NCBI GenBank assembly: GCA_030063045.1
Contig: JAQSEB010000124.1
Coordinates: 186,001-250,000 of the forward strand
Origin: Pratylenchus scribneri
Taxonomy: Eukaryota > Nematoda > Chromadorea > Rhabditida > Pratylenchidae
Reading direction: 5' to 3'
DNA length: 64,000 nucleotides
Part shown: in pieces, positions 13,867 to 24,922 of the stretch
Numbering within the stretch: position 1 is the stretch's first letter
Layout of the letters: each line of letters starts with the position of its first letter
Translations under genes and position numbers: made by a program
The notes under the pieces: model-generated
The model's input: only the letters and a program-made list of their open reading frames with translations
Databases searched by the model: none
Told to the model about the DNA's origin: nothing

Positions 13867-16800
13867 TCAGAGACTCATCCACTCTTCTTCATCTTCGATC
13901 TCTTCCTCTTCATCCTCATCTTCTTCTCCATCCTCATCATCCTCATCTTCTCCTTCTTCTTCGTAAACGCAAACTCCGTAGGGGCGGATGGCGTCGGCAT
14001 TTGGAAGGATCCAATATTCGGCATGGTTAGGGTCATTGTCGCCGGTTTTTACAATTTTCAGCTTCGATGGGTCCACTCGCGTTTGGATGATCACACGATA
14101 GGATTTTCCCTGAAAATAATGGGAGAGGATAATTTGATTCAATTAATTTGTAATTTTATTCGTAAAAAGGGGAATGATTTATCCAATGATGCCTAAAAAT
14201 TTATCTTACAAAACCCATTAAAAGGAATAAAAACTAAAAATATTTCTTTTTCAATAGAAGCAAAAAAAAATAATTTCAAAATTAAAAAAGAAAATTTGAT
14301 GGAATGGATTATAATAAATACCAACTTAAAATATTTTAAACGCAATCAATAAAGAGCAGATTTATATTGTTTTCAATATTTTTTGTTTGCGATTTAAAAA
14401 TAACTTGAAACCTATGTAAAACATTTCTTTATCAATGTTTTTGATGATTTTCATGATATTTTTTGTCAATATTCATCAATATTTTGCCATTTTTTGGCCG
14501 TCAATATTGACATCAATATTTCGGCATTTTGGCCACTTTCGTCAATATTGAAGATTTTTGAAAATTTTCAGTAAATTTTATAGTTTGTAAAAATTGAAAT
14601 TTTTTTGATAAAATTTTCGAAAAATTTTGCTACTTTTTGAAAAAATAGTGAAAAAATTGATTTTGGAATTTTTTGAAAAAATTATCAAAAATTGTTAGAA
14701 TTTATTGAATAAAAAAATAAAAAAAATTTTTTCAAATTTTTTACTAAAATTTATAATTTTTAAAAATTTAACAATATTTCAGGATTTTTCTCCAATATAA
14801 ACCCGCTCTCTAGCAATCAATTAAAAAACCCCCACCTCATGTTCGAAATGGGTAGCATAGTCGAGGGCTGCTTTCGGATTCGGCGTGCAGTAAATGCCCT
14901 TGCCGTACAAAAATCGAACACCCTTCGCCAGATCGAAACCATCTCGAGCGATTTCCTGTGCGTTCTTTTCCAGAGTGCCATGGTAGGCAACCGGCCATTC
15001 CTTATCATCGGTTCCGGTGCGATCGCCTGGTACGCCGAGCCAATCATTGTTCTCGTATTTGTCGAACACCTGTAGAAATTTTATAAATTTATTGTAAATT
15101 TATTCTTAAAATTTTTTAATTATATAGGATTAGGAAATAAAGGGCCGGAATTTTTATTGATAAATATTGTTGAAATTTTAAAAAATGATATATTTAAAAA
15201 AATTCGAAAATTTTTTGTTTTAATACATCTCATTCATACATTTTTTAAAAAATTCCCAAAATCAATTTTTACATTTTTTTTTTCAAAAAAGTGGCAAATA
15301 ACTAAAATTTTATGAAAAAATTTTCATTTTTTCCAAAATACTATAAAAATTCAGTAAAATTTTAAAAATCTTCAAAATATTGACGAAAATTACAAAAACC
15401 TGCCAAAAACTGCATTGACAGCTAAAAATGGCAAAATATTGATGTTAATAAAAATCCCAGCCCTAAATAAGGTATTATTCCCAATTTTTTTGTTATTTTT
15501 CATAATTCAATCATAATATTATTTTAAGCAATTAAAAATGATAAATATTCAACCTTAATGGCATAACGCATCGAGCCCAGCGGGCGATGATAGACAAACT
15601 TGTGACGCATATAAATTTCGTCATCATCCTATGAATGTGCAAATTATTAATTATTTTATCAATAAAAATTGCCTCAATCTGGGTAAAATCATAATCCCAT
15701 TCTTTGTCGAAGTATCGATGGTCAATAAAATAGATTGTCTCATGGCCACCGCCTCGAAGTCGAAGGACCAAATGCAAAATGAATTCGGCGCCAATTTTAT
15801 AATCACCCAGAGTGCGTCCATCTTCCAATTGCTTCTGAAAAGATAAAACAATTTTATATTGACAATGAAAAATTGTGAGAAAACCGCAGCGAAAATGAGC
15901 CGTTGTTGATCCGGCGGAATGCCCTCTTTGTCCTGGATCCTGCTTTTCACCTCTTCAATTGTATCGGATTTGTTGACTTTAAGCTCGATTGTCTTGCCAG
16001 TCAATGTTTTCACATAAATTGGATAGCAACTAATAAATATAAAATAGCATTTTTTTTTTTTAAATTGTGCCTTTTTTCATGAGAAACAAAATAAAATGGG
16101 AATATTTTTACCAGAAAAAGATTTTTTGACTTATAATTAATCAGAAACCGGTTTTAGACCCAAAAACCTTATACCATTTTGTAGATCTCATCAACTGATA
16201 TATAAATTAAATTTTGGGCTAAAGTGTTTAAAACCAAAACTAGCAATATGGTTTAAACTGTTTAACTCTTTAATTTTAGTCAAAATTTGGCATTTTTACC
16301 ATTCAATGCGTCTGGACTCTGGATGAGAACTACAGGTCAAATTGGTATATGCTTTGTAGGGACTAAAACCGGTTTCTGATTTAATAGAATTCAAAAAATT
16401 GTTTTTATTGGTAAAAAAAGCATTTTTGTCATTAAAAATATAATAGCTAATAAAGCACTTACTTCTCCGGAATTTCCACTTTTTTTGACTGATGATGATG
16501 ATCATTCGCTTTGGACAGCCGTTCCTTTTCCACCGTGATTCGTTGGTAAAATTGAGTAAAAATTGTGTTAATGTCCAGCGCCTCGCATGGGTATCCTTCT
16601 CCGCGCTTTGCCTCGACTTTTGCCTAAATATTAAAAATTGAATAAATATTACAAATCGGATCTGAGGCCATAGGCCTTTTTCTCTCTAATATATGTGTTA
16701 CAATTACAACAAAAGCTAGAAAAATGCAAAAGCTGCTGAAAATTTGAGTAAGAGACGCAGAAAATCGATATTAAGTTTAGGGCTAAGGCTAGGGGCTAGA

Positions 16801-17052
16801 CATAGGAATCTAGCGGAGAGAGCGCATATTCCCAACTTTTGCATTTTTCCAGCTTTTGTTGTAACATTTAAAATTTATTAAATTTATTTTAATTCAAATT
16901 AAATTATTATTAGTTGTAAATTATACTAAATAATTAATCTGGCATACATTTGGAATAAACCGCTTGGAATTGAGAGCAATTTTGCCATTGATTGGTCCAT
17001 AAATGCCATTCAGTGCCTCCACCAGTGCAGCATCAAGCGTTTCAGAGTCCAT
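13867..17052 (-). CDS. Ubiquitin domain fused to PARP/ART-like domain with acidic tail
   Basis: Seven exons on the minus strand, 17052-16948, 16623-16463, 16029-15885, 15834-15673, 15628-15554, 15069-14836 and 14109-13867, keep phase and give 374 residues. Residues 1-88 are an unrecognised N-terminal domain with HHHQ. Residues about 91-166 are a ubiquitin fold: [47 protein letters not shown] further Gly-His follows the diglycine. Residues 217-330 resemble ADP-ribosyltransferases of the PARP type: [39 protein letters not shown], then [28 protein letters not shown]. The last 30 residues are almost all Glu and Asp. I recall similar ubiquitin-ART layouts from Rhizophagus fungi. Intron 4 needs a GC-AG pair (GAG/GCAATT). 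Activity and cellular role are unknown; a link between ubiquitin signalling and ADP-ribosylation is inference. Confidence 0.85.
14440..14720 (+). repeat. Left arm of an inverted repeat pair flanking the ART exon
   Basis: Contains CATCAATATTTTGCCATTTT, TTCGTCAATATTGAAGATTT, AAAAATTGATTTTGGAATTT. The reverse complement of 15180-15470 shows the same blocks in the same order with moderate divergence. Lies in the last intron of the ubiquitin-ART gene. Confidence 0.75.
15180..15470 (-). repeat. Right arm of an inverted repeat pair flanking the ART exon
   Basis: On the minus strand it reads ACATCAATATTTTGCCATTT, TTCGTCAATATTTTGAAGAT, AAAAATTGATTTTGGGAATT, matching the left arm at 14440-14720. Lies in the intron before exon 6. 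The 234-nt exon 14836-15069 sits between the two arms. Confidence 0.75.
16127..16396. repeat. AACCGGTTT inverted-repeat element, full copy
   Basis: Arms TTGACTTATAATTAATCAGA, AACCGGTTTTAGACC and AAAACCGGTTTCTGATTTAA around AT-rich centre with CATTCAATGCGTCTGG. Inserted in intron 2 of the ubiquitin-ART gene. Confidence 0.75.
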
Positions 17053-18140
17053 ATATGATGCTTTTTTTCAGATGATTCGCAAATTTTGAATTAATAGCTG
17101 AAAATGAATTTGAATTTGTTTGATGATTAAATATGTTTTTTTTTTCATAGCATACGTATATATAAAAATGGGATAAAATTCTATAACCGAAACCTATATT
17201 GGGAATAATTTTAATATAAATAATCAATATTTTTAAAATTGAATTTATTAATATGCAAAGAAAAAGAATTCATTAAGAATGACCATTTTTGAGCGAATGG
17301 TTGGTAAGAAAATGAACAAAGATTCCTTTATTTTCCCTTGCTTATTTCCGAATGCGTCGGAAAATCGTGCCATTGCGGACGAAGGGTAAACCAACAAGCT
17401 GCTAAAAATTGAATTGTAAGAATGGAATAAATAAATCAGAAGAGGACTAAATTTTCACATATAGTCATAGCTCATAGTCAAGTCAGTCAGAAAGAATTTG
17501 AAAAAAGGAAATGAAAAAAGAACATTTGGAATGGATGGGCAAAAACAGCGCACAGGTGTGAAAAAGTCGCTTCCTTCCCTTGACCGCCATCCGCCATGAC
17601 ATTTTTTAAATATTCATCATCATCATCATCAATGTTTATGTTGTGTTATTTAAAAATCGATTATTGATTATTCAATGAAATGCATACTACTTATTTTTTG
17701 CCGATATTAAAAATGGGAATTTTATTTATTTTCACAATAATAAATAGGCATATTTTCTGGAAGTCTTAAGATCTAAAATTCACTTTTAAATTTTCTCTAA
17801 ATTAGTAAGTAGCATTTTTCTATTTTGTATTTTTATTAAATTGATAAAGTACTAAGTTTCTTTATAGAGTTCTATAGTATATTTAGATGTTCAACCAATG
17901 GATTAATATTTTTATCAAAAATAAATCTTGCCATAATTAAATGAATGATTTTGAAACAAATTTAATAAATTCGATCCATGAAAAGAATGAATCAAAATTA
18001 AGATAAGAAAACAATTGAATCTCTATTTGAATTTGGTTTTGGCTTCAGAGGATTATGTGATAAATTTATGTTGCAGCGAATATTGGAAATGGAATTCTTG
18101 TGCCATTTGTTTTGTATCCCATTTTTCGTTGAGAAGGGAC
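17053..18140. other. Upstream region of the ubiquitin-ART gene, no gene seen
   Basis: AT-rich. A small island of higher GC near 17340-17400 may be 5' untranslated sequence or promoter of the minus-strand gene. A CATCATCATCATC run is near 17620. No supported coding region. Confidence 0.5.
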
Positions 18141-18930
18141 CAGGGGTGCCATCTCCAAAAGTCAAAACCCCGGCATTCAGTTTCAAAATCCCGGCAAAAC
18201 CCCGGCAAAAATTTTCAAAACCCCGGTAAAAACCCGGCATCTTTTAAAACGTGTTAAAATGCAATTTAAAAGCTTGTAAAAATTTTCTACTTCAGATTTA
18301 TATTTTTAATTGACTTTTTGAGTACATTTTTAATTGACTTTTTGAGCATGTGCCTTATGAAATAAAGATATCATAAGCTTTAAAAATCGGTCTGTCGTCA
18401 AAAAGTTTAGCCAGAAAAAGCCACGAAGGAAGGAAAAAAATTAGCTAAAAATGGCCCTGATTGGAAGAAAAATTAGTTAAAAATGGCTGCGCACAGAAAA
18501 ATTAAAACCAAAAATGGCCGCGCAGCGAAAAATTTGACCCAGAAATGGCCGCGCAGCGAAAAATTTGACCCAGAAATGGCCGCGCAGCGAAAAATTTGAC
18601 CCAGAAATGGCCGCGCAGCGAAAAATTTGACCCAGAAATAGCCGCGCAGCGAAAAATTTGACTCAGAAATAGCCGCGCAGCGAAAAATTTGACCCAGAAA
18701 TAGCCGCGCAGCGAAAAATTTGACCCAGAAATAGCCGCGCAGCGAAAAATTTGACCCAGAAATAGCCGCGCAGCGAAAAATTTAGCTAAAAATTTAAAAA
18801 CCCGGCAAAAACACGGCAAATTATGAAAACCCCGGCAAAAACCCGGCATTCCCAAAACCCCGGCAAAACCCCGGCCGGGACATCAAAAACCCGGGAAATG
18901 CCGGGTTTCCCCGGTATTATGGCAGCCCTG
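18141..18930. mobile_element. Non-autonomous hAT element with 8-bp target duplication
   Basis: Ends CAGGGGTGCCAT and ATGGCAGCCCTG are inverted repeats with the CAGGG tip typical of hAT transposons. The element is flanked by a perfect 8-bp duplication GAAGGGAC at 18133-18140 and 18931-18938. The inside is built of CCCGGCAAAA-type repeats at both ends and a 31-bp minisatellite in the middle; no transposase is present. 790 bp long. The perfect duplication suggests recent movement. Confidence 0.88.
18517..18783. repeat. 31-bp minisatellite inside the hAT element
   Basis: Eight and a half copies of a 31-bp unit starting GCCGCGCAGCG, then AAAAATTTGACCCAGAAATG; copies start every 31 bases from 18517. 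Early copies end in ATG, later ones in ATA, and one has a C-to-T change. Degenerate units precede it from about 18440. Open on the minus strand, but only as a by-product of the repeat. Confidence 0.92.
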
Positions 18931-19280
18931 GAAGGGACAAAGTGAAAGGTCCACCCTTTGGGTCATCATCATCAGGATTATGGTTAGAGATTAGACTTCA
19001 TTAGGTGTTATGCCAAATCCAACAAAATCTCTATTTTCAAAATATCCAACTCATTTTCTTATTTCTTCTTTACAAGAAATTCCAATTGAATTAATTATTC
19101 TCGGCTCCAAGTAATTCGCATTCCAATGCAAATTTATAAAATGAATTAATCAGAATTATTATCAAATTTCCCAAAAATTAAAATTTCCAAAAAGACAGAG
19201 AAAAATAGGCCAAAAGGAAAAAGACAAAGTTCAAATTTCAATTCCCAGTTCCCACATAATTCCATTCGGTTTATTACAAT

Positions 19281-19458
19281 TAGAGTCCGGACCCGGGCCC
19301 GACCCGGATTTTATCCGGGCCCATGCCTGGAACTCGGGTAATTCCCGGGAAAAACCGGGTCGGGCCTGGGAAAAACCGGATTTCCGGGCCTGGTCCGGAA
19401 AAATTTTGAATAAAAACCCGGATACCCGGGCCCGGCAAATCTGAAAAACCGGACTCTA
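19281..19458. mobile_element. GC-rich inverted-repeat MITE (TAGAGTCCGG)
   Basis: TAGAGTCCGGACCCGGGCCC at the left and CCGGACTCTA at the right bound 178 bp filled with CCCGGG, CCGGATT and GGGCC motifs. Flanks ATTACAAT and ATTTACAAT look like an imperfect target duplication of 8-9 bp. Its ends recall the element at 25851-26021. Confidence 0.65.
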
Positions 19459-20635
19459 ATTTACAATCTGTCAATTATGGTCATTTCCGATTAAACGGAA
19501 CAGTGAACACTTAATGTTCTCATCAGTCTCAGCCATTAAATTTCTTCCATTGGTAGACTTTAATAACTTGAAAGAACAATCGCTTTTTCCCACAAACAAT
19601 GTAGTGGCTTTCTCACAAATCAGCGATCATTTTCCGGCCATTAAGGCACATTCCATTAAGAGCTTTTAAACACTTTGGCTGATTAATCTTTGATAAAAAT
19701 CGCAAAGGGATAAAAAAATGTTTCCACGATGGTAAAACGGAAACAAGAGATCACAGTTCATCTTCTATCCCAATTTCCAGTCACCGAGAATTGTCCTTTT
19801 TACCTTCGTTCTCGAGCGGATATATCCAGATAAATAAATATATTTATTCGCTTGACTAAATGGGGGTTTGGGGCCTTATTAGAATGGCCCACAGGGCCCG
19901 GGTTTATTGCAATTCCAGCAGTTTTCCCAAATCCTATTCACCAATTCCTCGGTATTCCTCCTTGTCCCCTCTGCTGGCTCAACATGCTTCACACTTATAC
20001 TTTAATGCATTTTCATTAATTGATAAATTTTTAAAAAACACAAATTGATTTAAGAAAAAGTTATTTAAAAATATGATTTAATTGGTTTACCAATAATTTT
20101 CAATTCCTATTATTAAAATTCTATGAGGCAAAGATTTTTCAATAAAATATCTATTAATAAATTTTTCCCTATATTTTATAATATTTTTGGTTTTCTAAAA
20201 ATTTCCTTCGATATCCAATATTTTTGGTTCTAAAAATATCCATCCATCCTCACCCACTATTCCCCTTTCCATTTTCGTTAATTTATTCCAAAATCCATCT
20301 CTTCTCATTCTCTCCCAATTGCTTCCCTGTGGTCCCATCATCTTTCACTTTACCGATTCACCATCCCGGGGCCATCACTTTGCTTTTGCTGATGTGGCCT
20401 ATGGAAAACGCAAATCATCATTTGAGTTTTCAGAAACGATGAATTAATGATTTCAATTTGCTTTTCCCCAATATGATTAAGCAGATAAGAAGGGCCATTT
20501 CCATTTTCCCCGCAGGCGACCTTTTTTCATTTTTGTCCATCACTTCACTTTCGCATCAACAATTTCATTTTATCAATCCATTGAATTTTGATTAGAAATT
20601 AATAAATAAAAATCCGGTCACACGTCATCAACCAG

Positions 20636-20737
20636 TACCGTAAATTTTCTATTAGAAACCTTCTCTCTAATAGAGCCCCCTTAGAGGGTATCTGAAATTT
20701 ATAAGACCCCGTGGTTTCTAATAGAGATTTTACGGTA
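20636..20737. mobile_element. MITE, ACCGTAAATT family (copy 2)
   Basis: TACCGTAAATTTTCTATTAG at the left and CTAATAGAGATTTTACGGTA at the right; TA at both ends may be the target duplication. The reverse complement aligns throughout with the copy in ADH intron 1. Confidence 0.75.
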
Positions 20738-21053
20738 TATAAATTTGTAAATTGGCTTTTTGAATATTACGTCTTTACTCTTTAATTCTTTAATTTCATT
20801 CATGCTTTGCTAATTGCTATATCCTCTCATTATGAAATATCTTTTAAAGTAAATTAACCATATCTAATATCCATATTTTTAATAGCATTGCTGGTTAGCC
20901 CCCCATTTGATTCCCATTTCCAATTCAAACATTATTCCAACACCCTTTTAAGCTTTATCTCTATATTTTATAACGATAGTGCAAATAATTTTCTGGGCCC
21001 GGATTTTAGTAATTTCATTTTAATGATCGATCTTCACAATAAAAAAAATATAA

Positions 21054-21291
21054 TACCGTAAATACTCTTTTAATTCCCCATGTGGAATTATTTTAAACTT
21101 CTTAAAATAATAGGAAAATTTGGGCTCCTCCTTAATTTGTGGACATTTTTGAACAAATTATAGCGGATTTTATAGAGCTTTAGTGAAAGAATAAAAATTT
21201 TTTAAAAGATCACCCTACTAGTATCTATGGGTCCTCAAAATCAAAATGGAGAATTATTAGAAGGTGGAGAATTAAAAGAAGTTTGACGGTA
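21054..21291. mobile_element. Inverted-repeat element related to ACCGTAAA family
   Basis: Left TACCGTAAATACTCTTTTAA, right AATTAAAAGAAGTTTGACGG then TA. The outer 8 bases resemble the shorter ACCGTAAATT elements; the interior is different. Confidence 0.5.
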
Positions 21292-21405
21292 TGTTTCTGA
21301 GAGAATTTTTAATTAATTCGAATCCTCTAAATTAATTATTTATTTTAAGCAGTCAAAATCAATTCTTTACTCAAAATCCTTTGTCCCTACTCCTATCGTT
21401 TTGGA

Positions 21406-24400
21406 ATGGAACCACAAAATCCAACAAAAACTTCTGGACCAGCAGCAGAACAAAATCAAAATGCCCTTCCACCCATATCGAGTCGCATTTTAAACCAACA
21501 ACAACAAGAAGTGCCGATAGCAAATGTTGGCGGAACATATACGTATACAAAGTAATTATTGTCAAAATACTTCCGTAAATAAAATTTTCTTTATTTTAGG
21601 AGTTTCACGTGGGAGGTAAGTGTTCATTTCATTGAATTTGAATCTTTTGGGAATTGGAAATATTATTATGGATGAAGCTTATTTATTTAATCATTTATAA
21701 ATTTCATAAACTATTTTTCAATTTCAAAATTCAAACCCATTTAAAAATATATATGAACTTTCTAAAAATGGAAATTTTTTTCTTAATTTGGCGGCAATCA
21801 TTTAAAATTAATGCATTTTAAAATTTTTAAAAATAAAAAATGAAAATAACTATTTTAATTTTTATTATAATCATTAAAATTATTTTAATTTTAGTATTGT
21901 TCAAAATTAAAAAATTGATCAATTTGATCACGATAATATTTATTATTCAAAAATAAAAAAAATTTTTTTCCACAAATTTGCATCATCCATAATTATATTA
22001 TTTTGAAATGGCGAGGACAAATTTTTTTGATTTATAATATTTTTTGCCAGATTACAAATGTTATGTCGCTTGCAGAGCCGGGAGAATATGTACAATCTGA
22101 GATTTTCACGTAATATATTTAATATACAAAATAAATATTAAATATTTTTATATAAGTATAACTTGTAAATTTTTATATGGAATACAAAACATTTAGCAAA
22201 ATGATTATTAAAAGTGTTTTCATTCAAAGCGAGGGTTGAAATAAATTTTAGAGTAAAACAAAACTCTGTTCTATTGCAGTTTACCGGATGGAAGGTAAAG
22301 GATGATGAAGATGAAGAAGGAGGAGAAAAAGGAGAAAAAGACAATGATGAGGATGATAATGCTAAGGTTGATGATGAGGATGATGAAGAAGATGATCCTC
22401 AGCTTCATCTGTTCTTCTTAATCATCATCATCTTCATCCTTATAACTTTCCATCAGCAAGTAAACTGCAATAGTACCCAAAACTCAATATATTATTTATT
22501 ATTTAATTCATTTCGAGAAGAAATCATTTATGGTTTTAAAAATTTTCACTTACCCTCAAATCGATAATTATTCTATTAAATTTATTCCTTGAATTTTTGA
22601 TCAATTTAAATTATTATTTTTAATTTTCTCGTCCCTTTCAATATTTTATTTTTTCAGTTCCAAAGGTCCATATGGACAGCAGGACGTGAAATGGACTCTG
22701 AGTCTTTTTCCGAAAGGCAAAAAAAGAGTTATTCCGAAGAATCGTCCCAGTGTTCCAGTTCCAGTTTATCTGCATTTAGTGGATGGAAATGGATCGAATT
22801 ATGTGAAAGTTGATTGGAAATTGGCCATTATTAATGAAACCGGAAATAAAGTCAATCAACAAGGTGGGCATTAATTTTTGTTTGGTTGAATTATAGTAAA
22901 ATTTTTAAAAAAAAAAGTAAAATTTTTATGTAATATTTAAGGAAAGGGTAATATTTAAAATGTAGAAAAAAAATTGCTGAAAAATGTAGAAATGAATGCT
23001 GAAAATGTCGAAAAGCTTATAGCAGTTCAGCGCTTTGTTTTAGAATTCCAAATCATAATCCATTCGATAGAGGATAGAGCTCGTCAAGACACATTGATTG
23101 GTATATTTTTGTCATGATTTAATTGATTTTGAACCTTAACTCATATGATGGTTTAAGTGGTTTAAAACCCTTAATTTGTGATCAAACCACGGCAAAATAT
23201 ATGCTAAACGACGCGTCTTAACGCGATCTATCCAATGGGTATAGTATGGATTGGGGGTCTAGGACAAACCACTGAACCGTTATAATCTTTTCGCCATTTT
23301 CATTGTTATTTTCGTCAAATTATTTATAATACCATCCTTTAAGGAAATAACAATTAAAAATCGAATACGGTATAAAATTTTTACAGTATTATTTTTCGGA
23401 TTACCCTAACCCTAGATAACAATTAAAATCCAAAATAACTATCAAATAATTTATCAAAATTAAAAAACTAAAAAATTAATTTTTTATAATTTTTAAATAT
23501 TTTTTTCCCTTTATAGAACAAAAATCGTGTCTGTTTGATTTGGAAGGCGATACGAATGACACAGGCTGGGTTTTTCCAAATTATATGACTCGGGCAACGC
23601 TGGACACCAAATACACTGTTGGCAATAAACTTACACTCATTTCCGAGATTTCTGTAAAAGTCGAAAAGGTAGTGCCATTTTTTAAATTAAATTAAAATAT
23701 TTATAAATTAATTAATTTGATGCCATTTTTTTTTATCCACCCAAAAATCATGTCCATAAAAATCGCATTCTTTTGTCATAAATCAGTTTTTGTTGGATAA
23801 CTTTTTTGTTCTTAATCCTAGACCCCCAAATCATTTAGACATTTTATAGAGCTCATCGAGACGCGTCGATTGATATATAGTTTTTGGGGTTTGGCCAAAA
23901 TTCAAAGTATTAAACCGTTTAAACCTTATCTGGTTTTTGATTTATACTCTTAGTTTCGAACCAAACCGAGACAAACTATATATAATTCGAAGTGGCTCGA
24001 TGAGCTCTATCGATTGGATTTAAGGTTTATAGGTCCAGGTTCAAGCACTAATAAGTTATTACATTGTGGACAAAAGAATGTGATTTTGTTCACAAAAAAA
24101 TGTTTTCTCATTAATAAAATTAATTTTTTCAAACATTGGACTAAAATTACTATATTTATTGCAGGATTTACAAGCCGAATTTTTGCAAAAAACGGAGTTA
24201 GCAAAGAGTTTGAAAAGGAAATTGGATGGGAAAGAAGCGGAAATTGGGAAGATTCGATCGGAAAATGAACAAAATCAGAAGCGAATTCGAGCTGAAATGC
24301 AAAAACTCAGAGAAGACCATTCGGCCACAATTGAAAAATACAAAAAGGAAGAAGAAGAACGGTACAAATAAAAAAAATTGTAAATAAATTTAATAATTTC

Positions 24401-24922
24401 AAATTATTGCACAGAACAAATCAACTGAATTTGGAAAATGAACAACGACTGACGATTCTTCGAGCAGAAATTGCAAATCTTTCGGCGGAAAAGACGGCGC
24501 TTCAAAAACGCCTAAATGATGAAGAAGAACGGTATAAAATATATAAAATAAATTGTTAAAAAAACAATTTAACATTCCCTTTTTAGTCATTCAAATCTGC
24601 AAAAACAGCTCAATCTGGAAAAGAGTGCTGCTATCGAGAAATACTCTGCAGAGAAGGAACGGTATCGATTGGAAAAAAAATATTTCGATAATTTCAATTC
24701 AACATTTATAGTTCAAATCAGCTCTGCTTGGAATATGAACAAAAATTGAAGCGTTCCGGAGAAGAAATTCAAAAGTTGGAAGAGGACAAATTGGCTGCTG
24801 CGGAAAAATGCAATAAATTAGAAGGAAAATATGCAAAAATGTCCGAATTTATGCGAAACAGTTCAAAATTGTTGGGAGAAATTGAGAAGGAAGATGCGGC
24901 CGATGATAATGGACTGGCCTAA
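21406..24922 (+). CDS. MATH-domain protein with C-terminal coiled coil
   Basis: Nine exons, 21406-21551, 21600-21615 (16-nt microexon), 22051-22109, 22658-22863, 23517-23668, 24165-24361, 24415-24531, 24587-24661 and 24712-24922, keep phase and give 392 residues. After a Gln/Asn/Pro-rich start, residues about 48-193 form a MATH (TRAF-like) domain: YTKSFTWEITNV, GEYVQSEIF, DVKWTLSLFPKGKK, VPVYLHLVDG, GWVFPNYMTRATLD, LTLISEISVKVEK. Residues 194-392 are a charged coiled coil (LRAEIANLSAEKTALQKRL, EEIQKLEEDKLAAAEKC). MATH domains bind peptides and trimerise in adaptor proteins; here there is no BTB, RING or protease part, so partners are unknown. MATH-only proteins are numerous in nematodes. Exons 6-8 all end in a Glu-rich stretch and CG/GTA in the same phase, suggesting exon duplication. 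Confidence 0.88.
23080..24035. repeat. Diverged AACCGGTTT-family copies in two MATH introns
   Basis: One copy near 23080-23290 (AACGACGCGTCTTAACGCGA, GGGGGTCTAGGACAAACC) and one near 23815-24035 (GAGCTCATCGAGACGCGTCG, TCGATGAGCTCTATCG) lie on either side of exon 23517-23668. They share the GACGCGTC core and overall order with the family but lack clear ACCGGTTT arms. A similar core occurs at 62818-62850. Confidence 0.55.

Larger units (their letters stand above)
18939..21405. other. Intergenic, no gene seen
   Basis: Holds a GC-rich inverted-repeat element (19281-19458) and two ACCGTAAA elements (20636-20737, 21054-21291). CT-rich frames at 19860-20440 show no motif or splice pattern. The promoter of the MATH gene should be at the right end. 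Confidence 0.5.

Noticed and set aside
18517..18783. Regular 31-bp direct repeats, as in a CRISPR array
   Set aside because: Repeats are contiguous with no spacers, lie inside a transposon, and the genome is that of an animal.
18502..18855. 117-codon minus-strand frame with repeated ISGSNFSLRG-like peptide
   Set aside because: Produced by the 31-bp minisatellite; period not divisible by three and no start context or splice signals.
22214..22567. Acidic 117-codon frame (DDEDEEGGEKGEKDNDEDDN)
   Set aside because: Lies in a MATH intron and comes from a GAT/GAA simple repeat.
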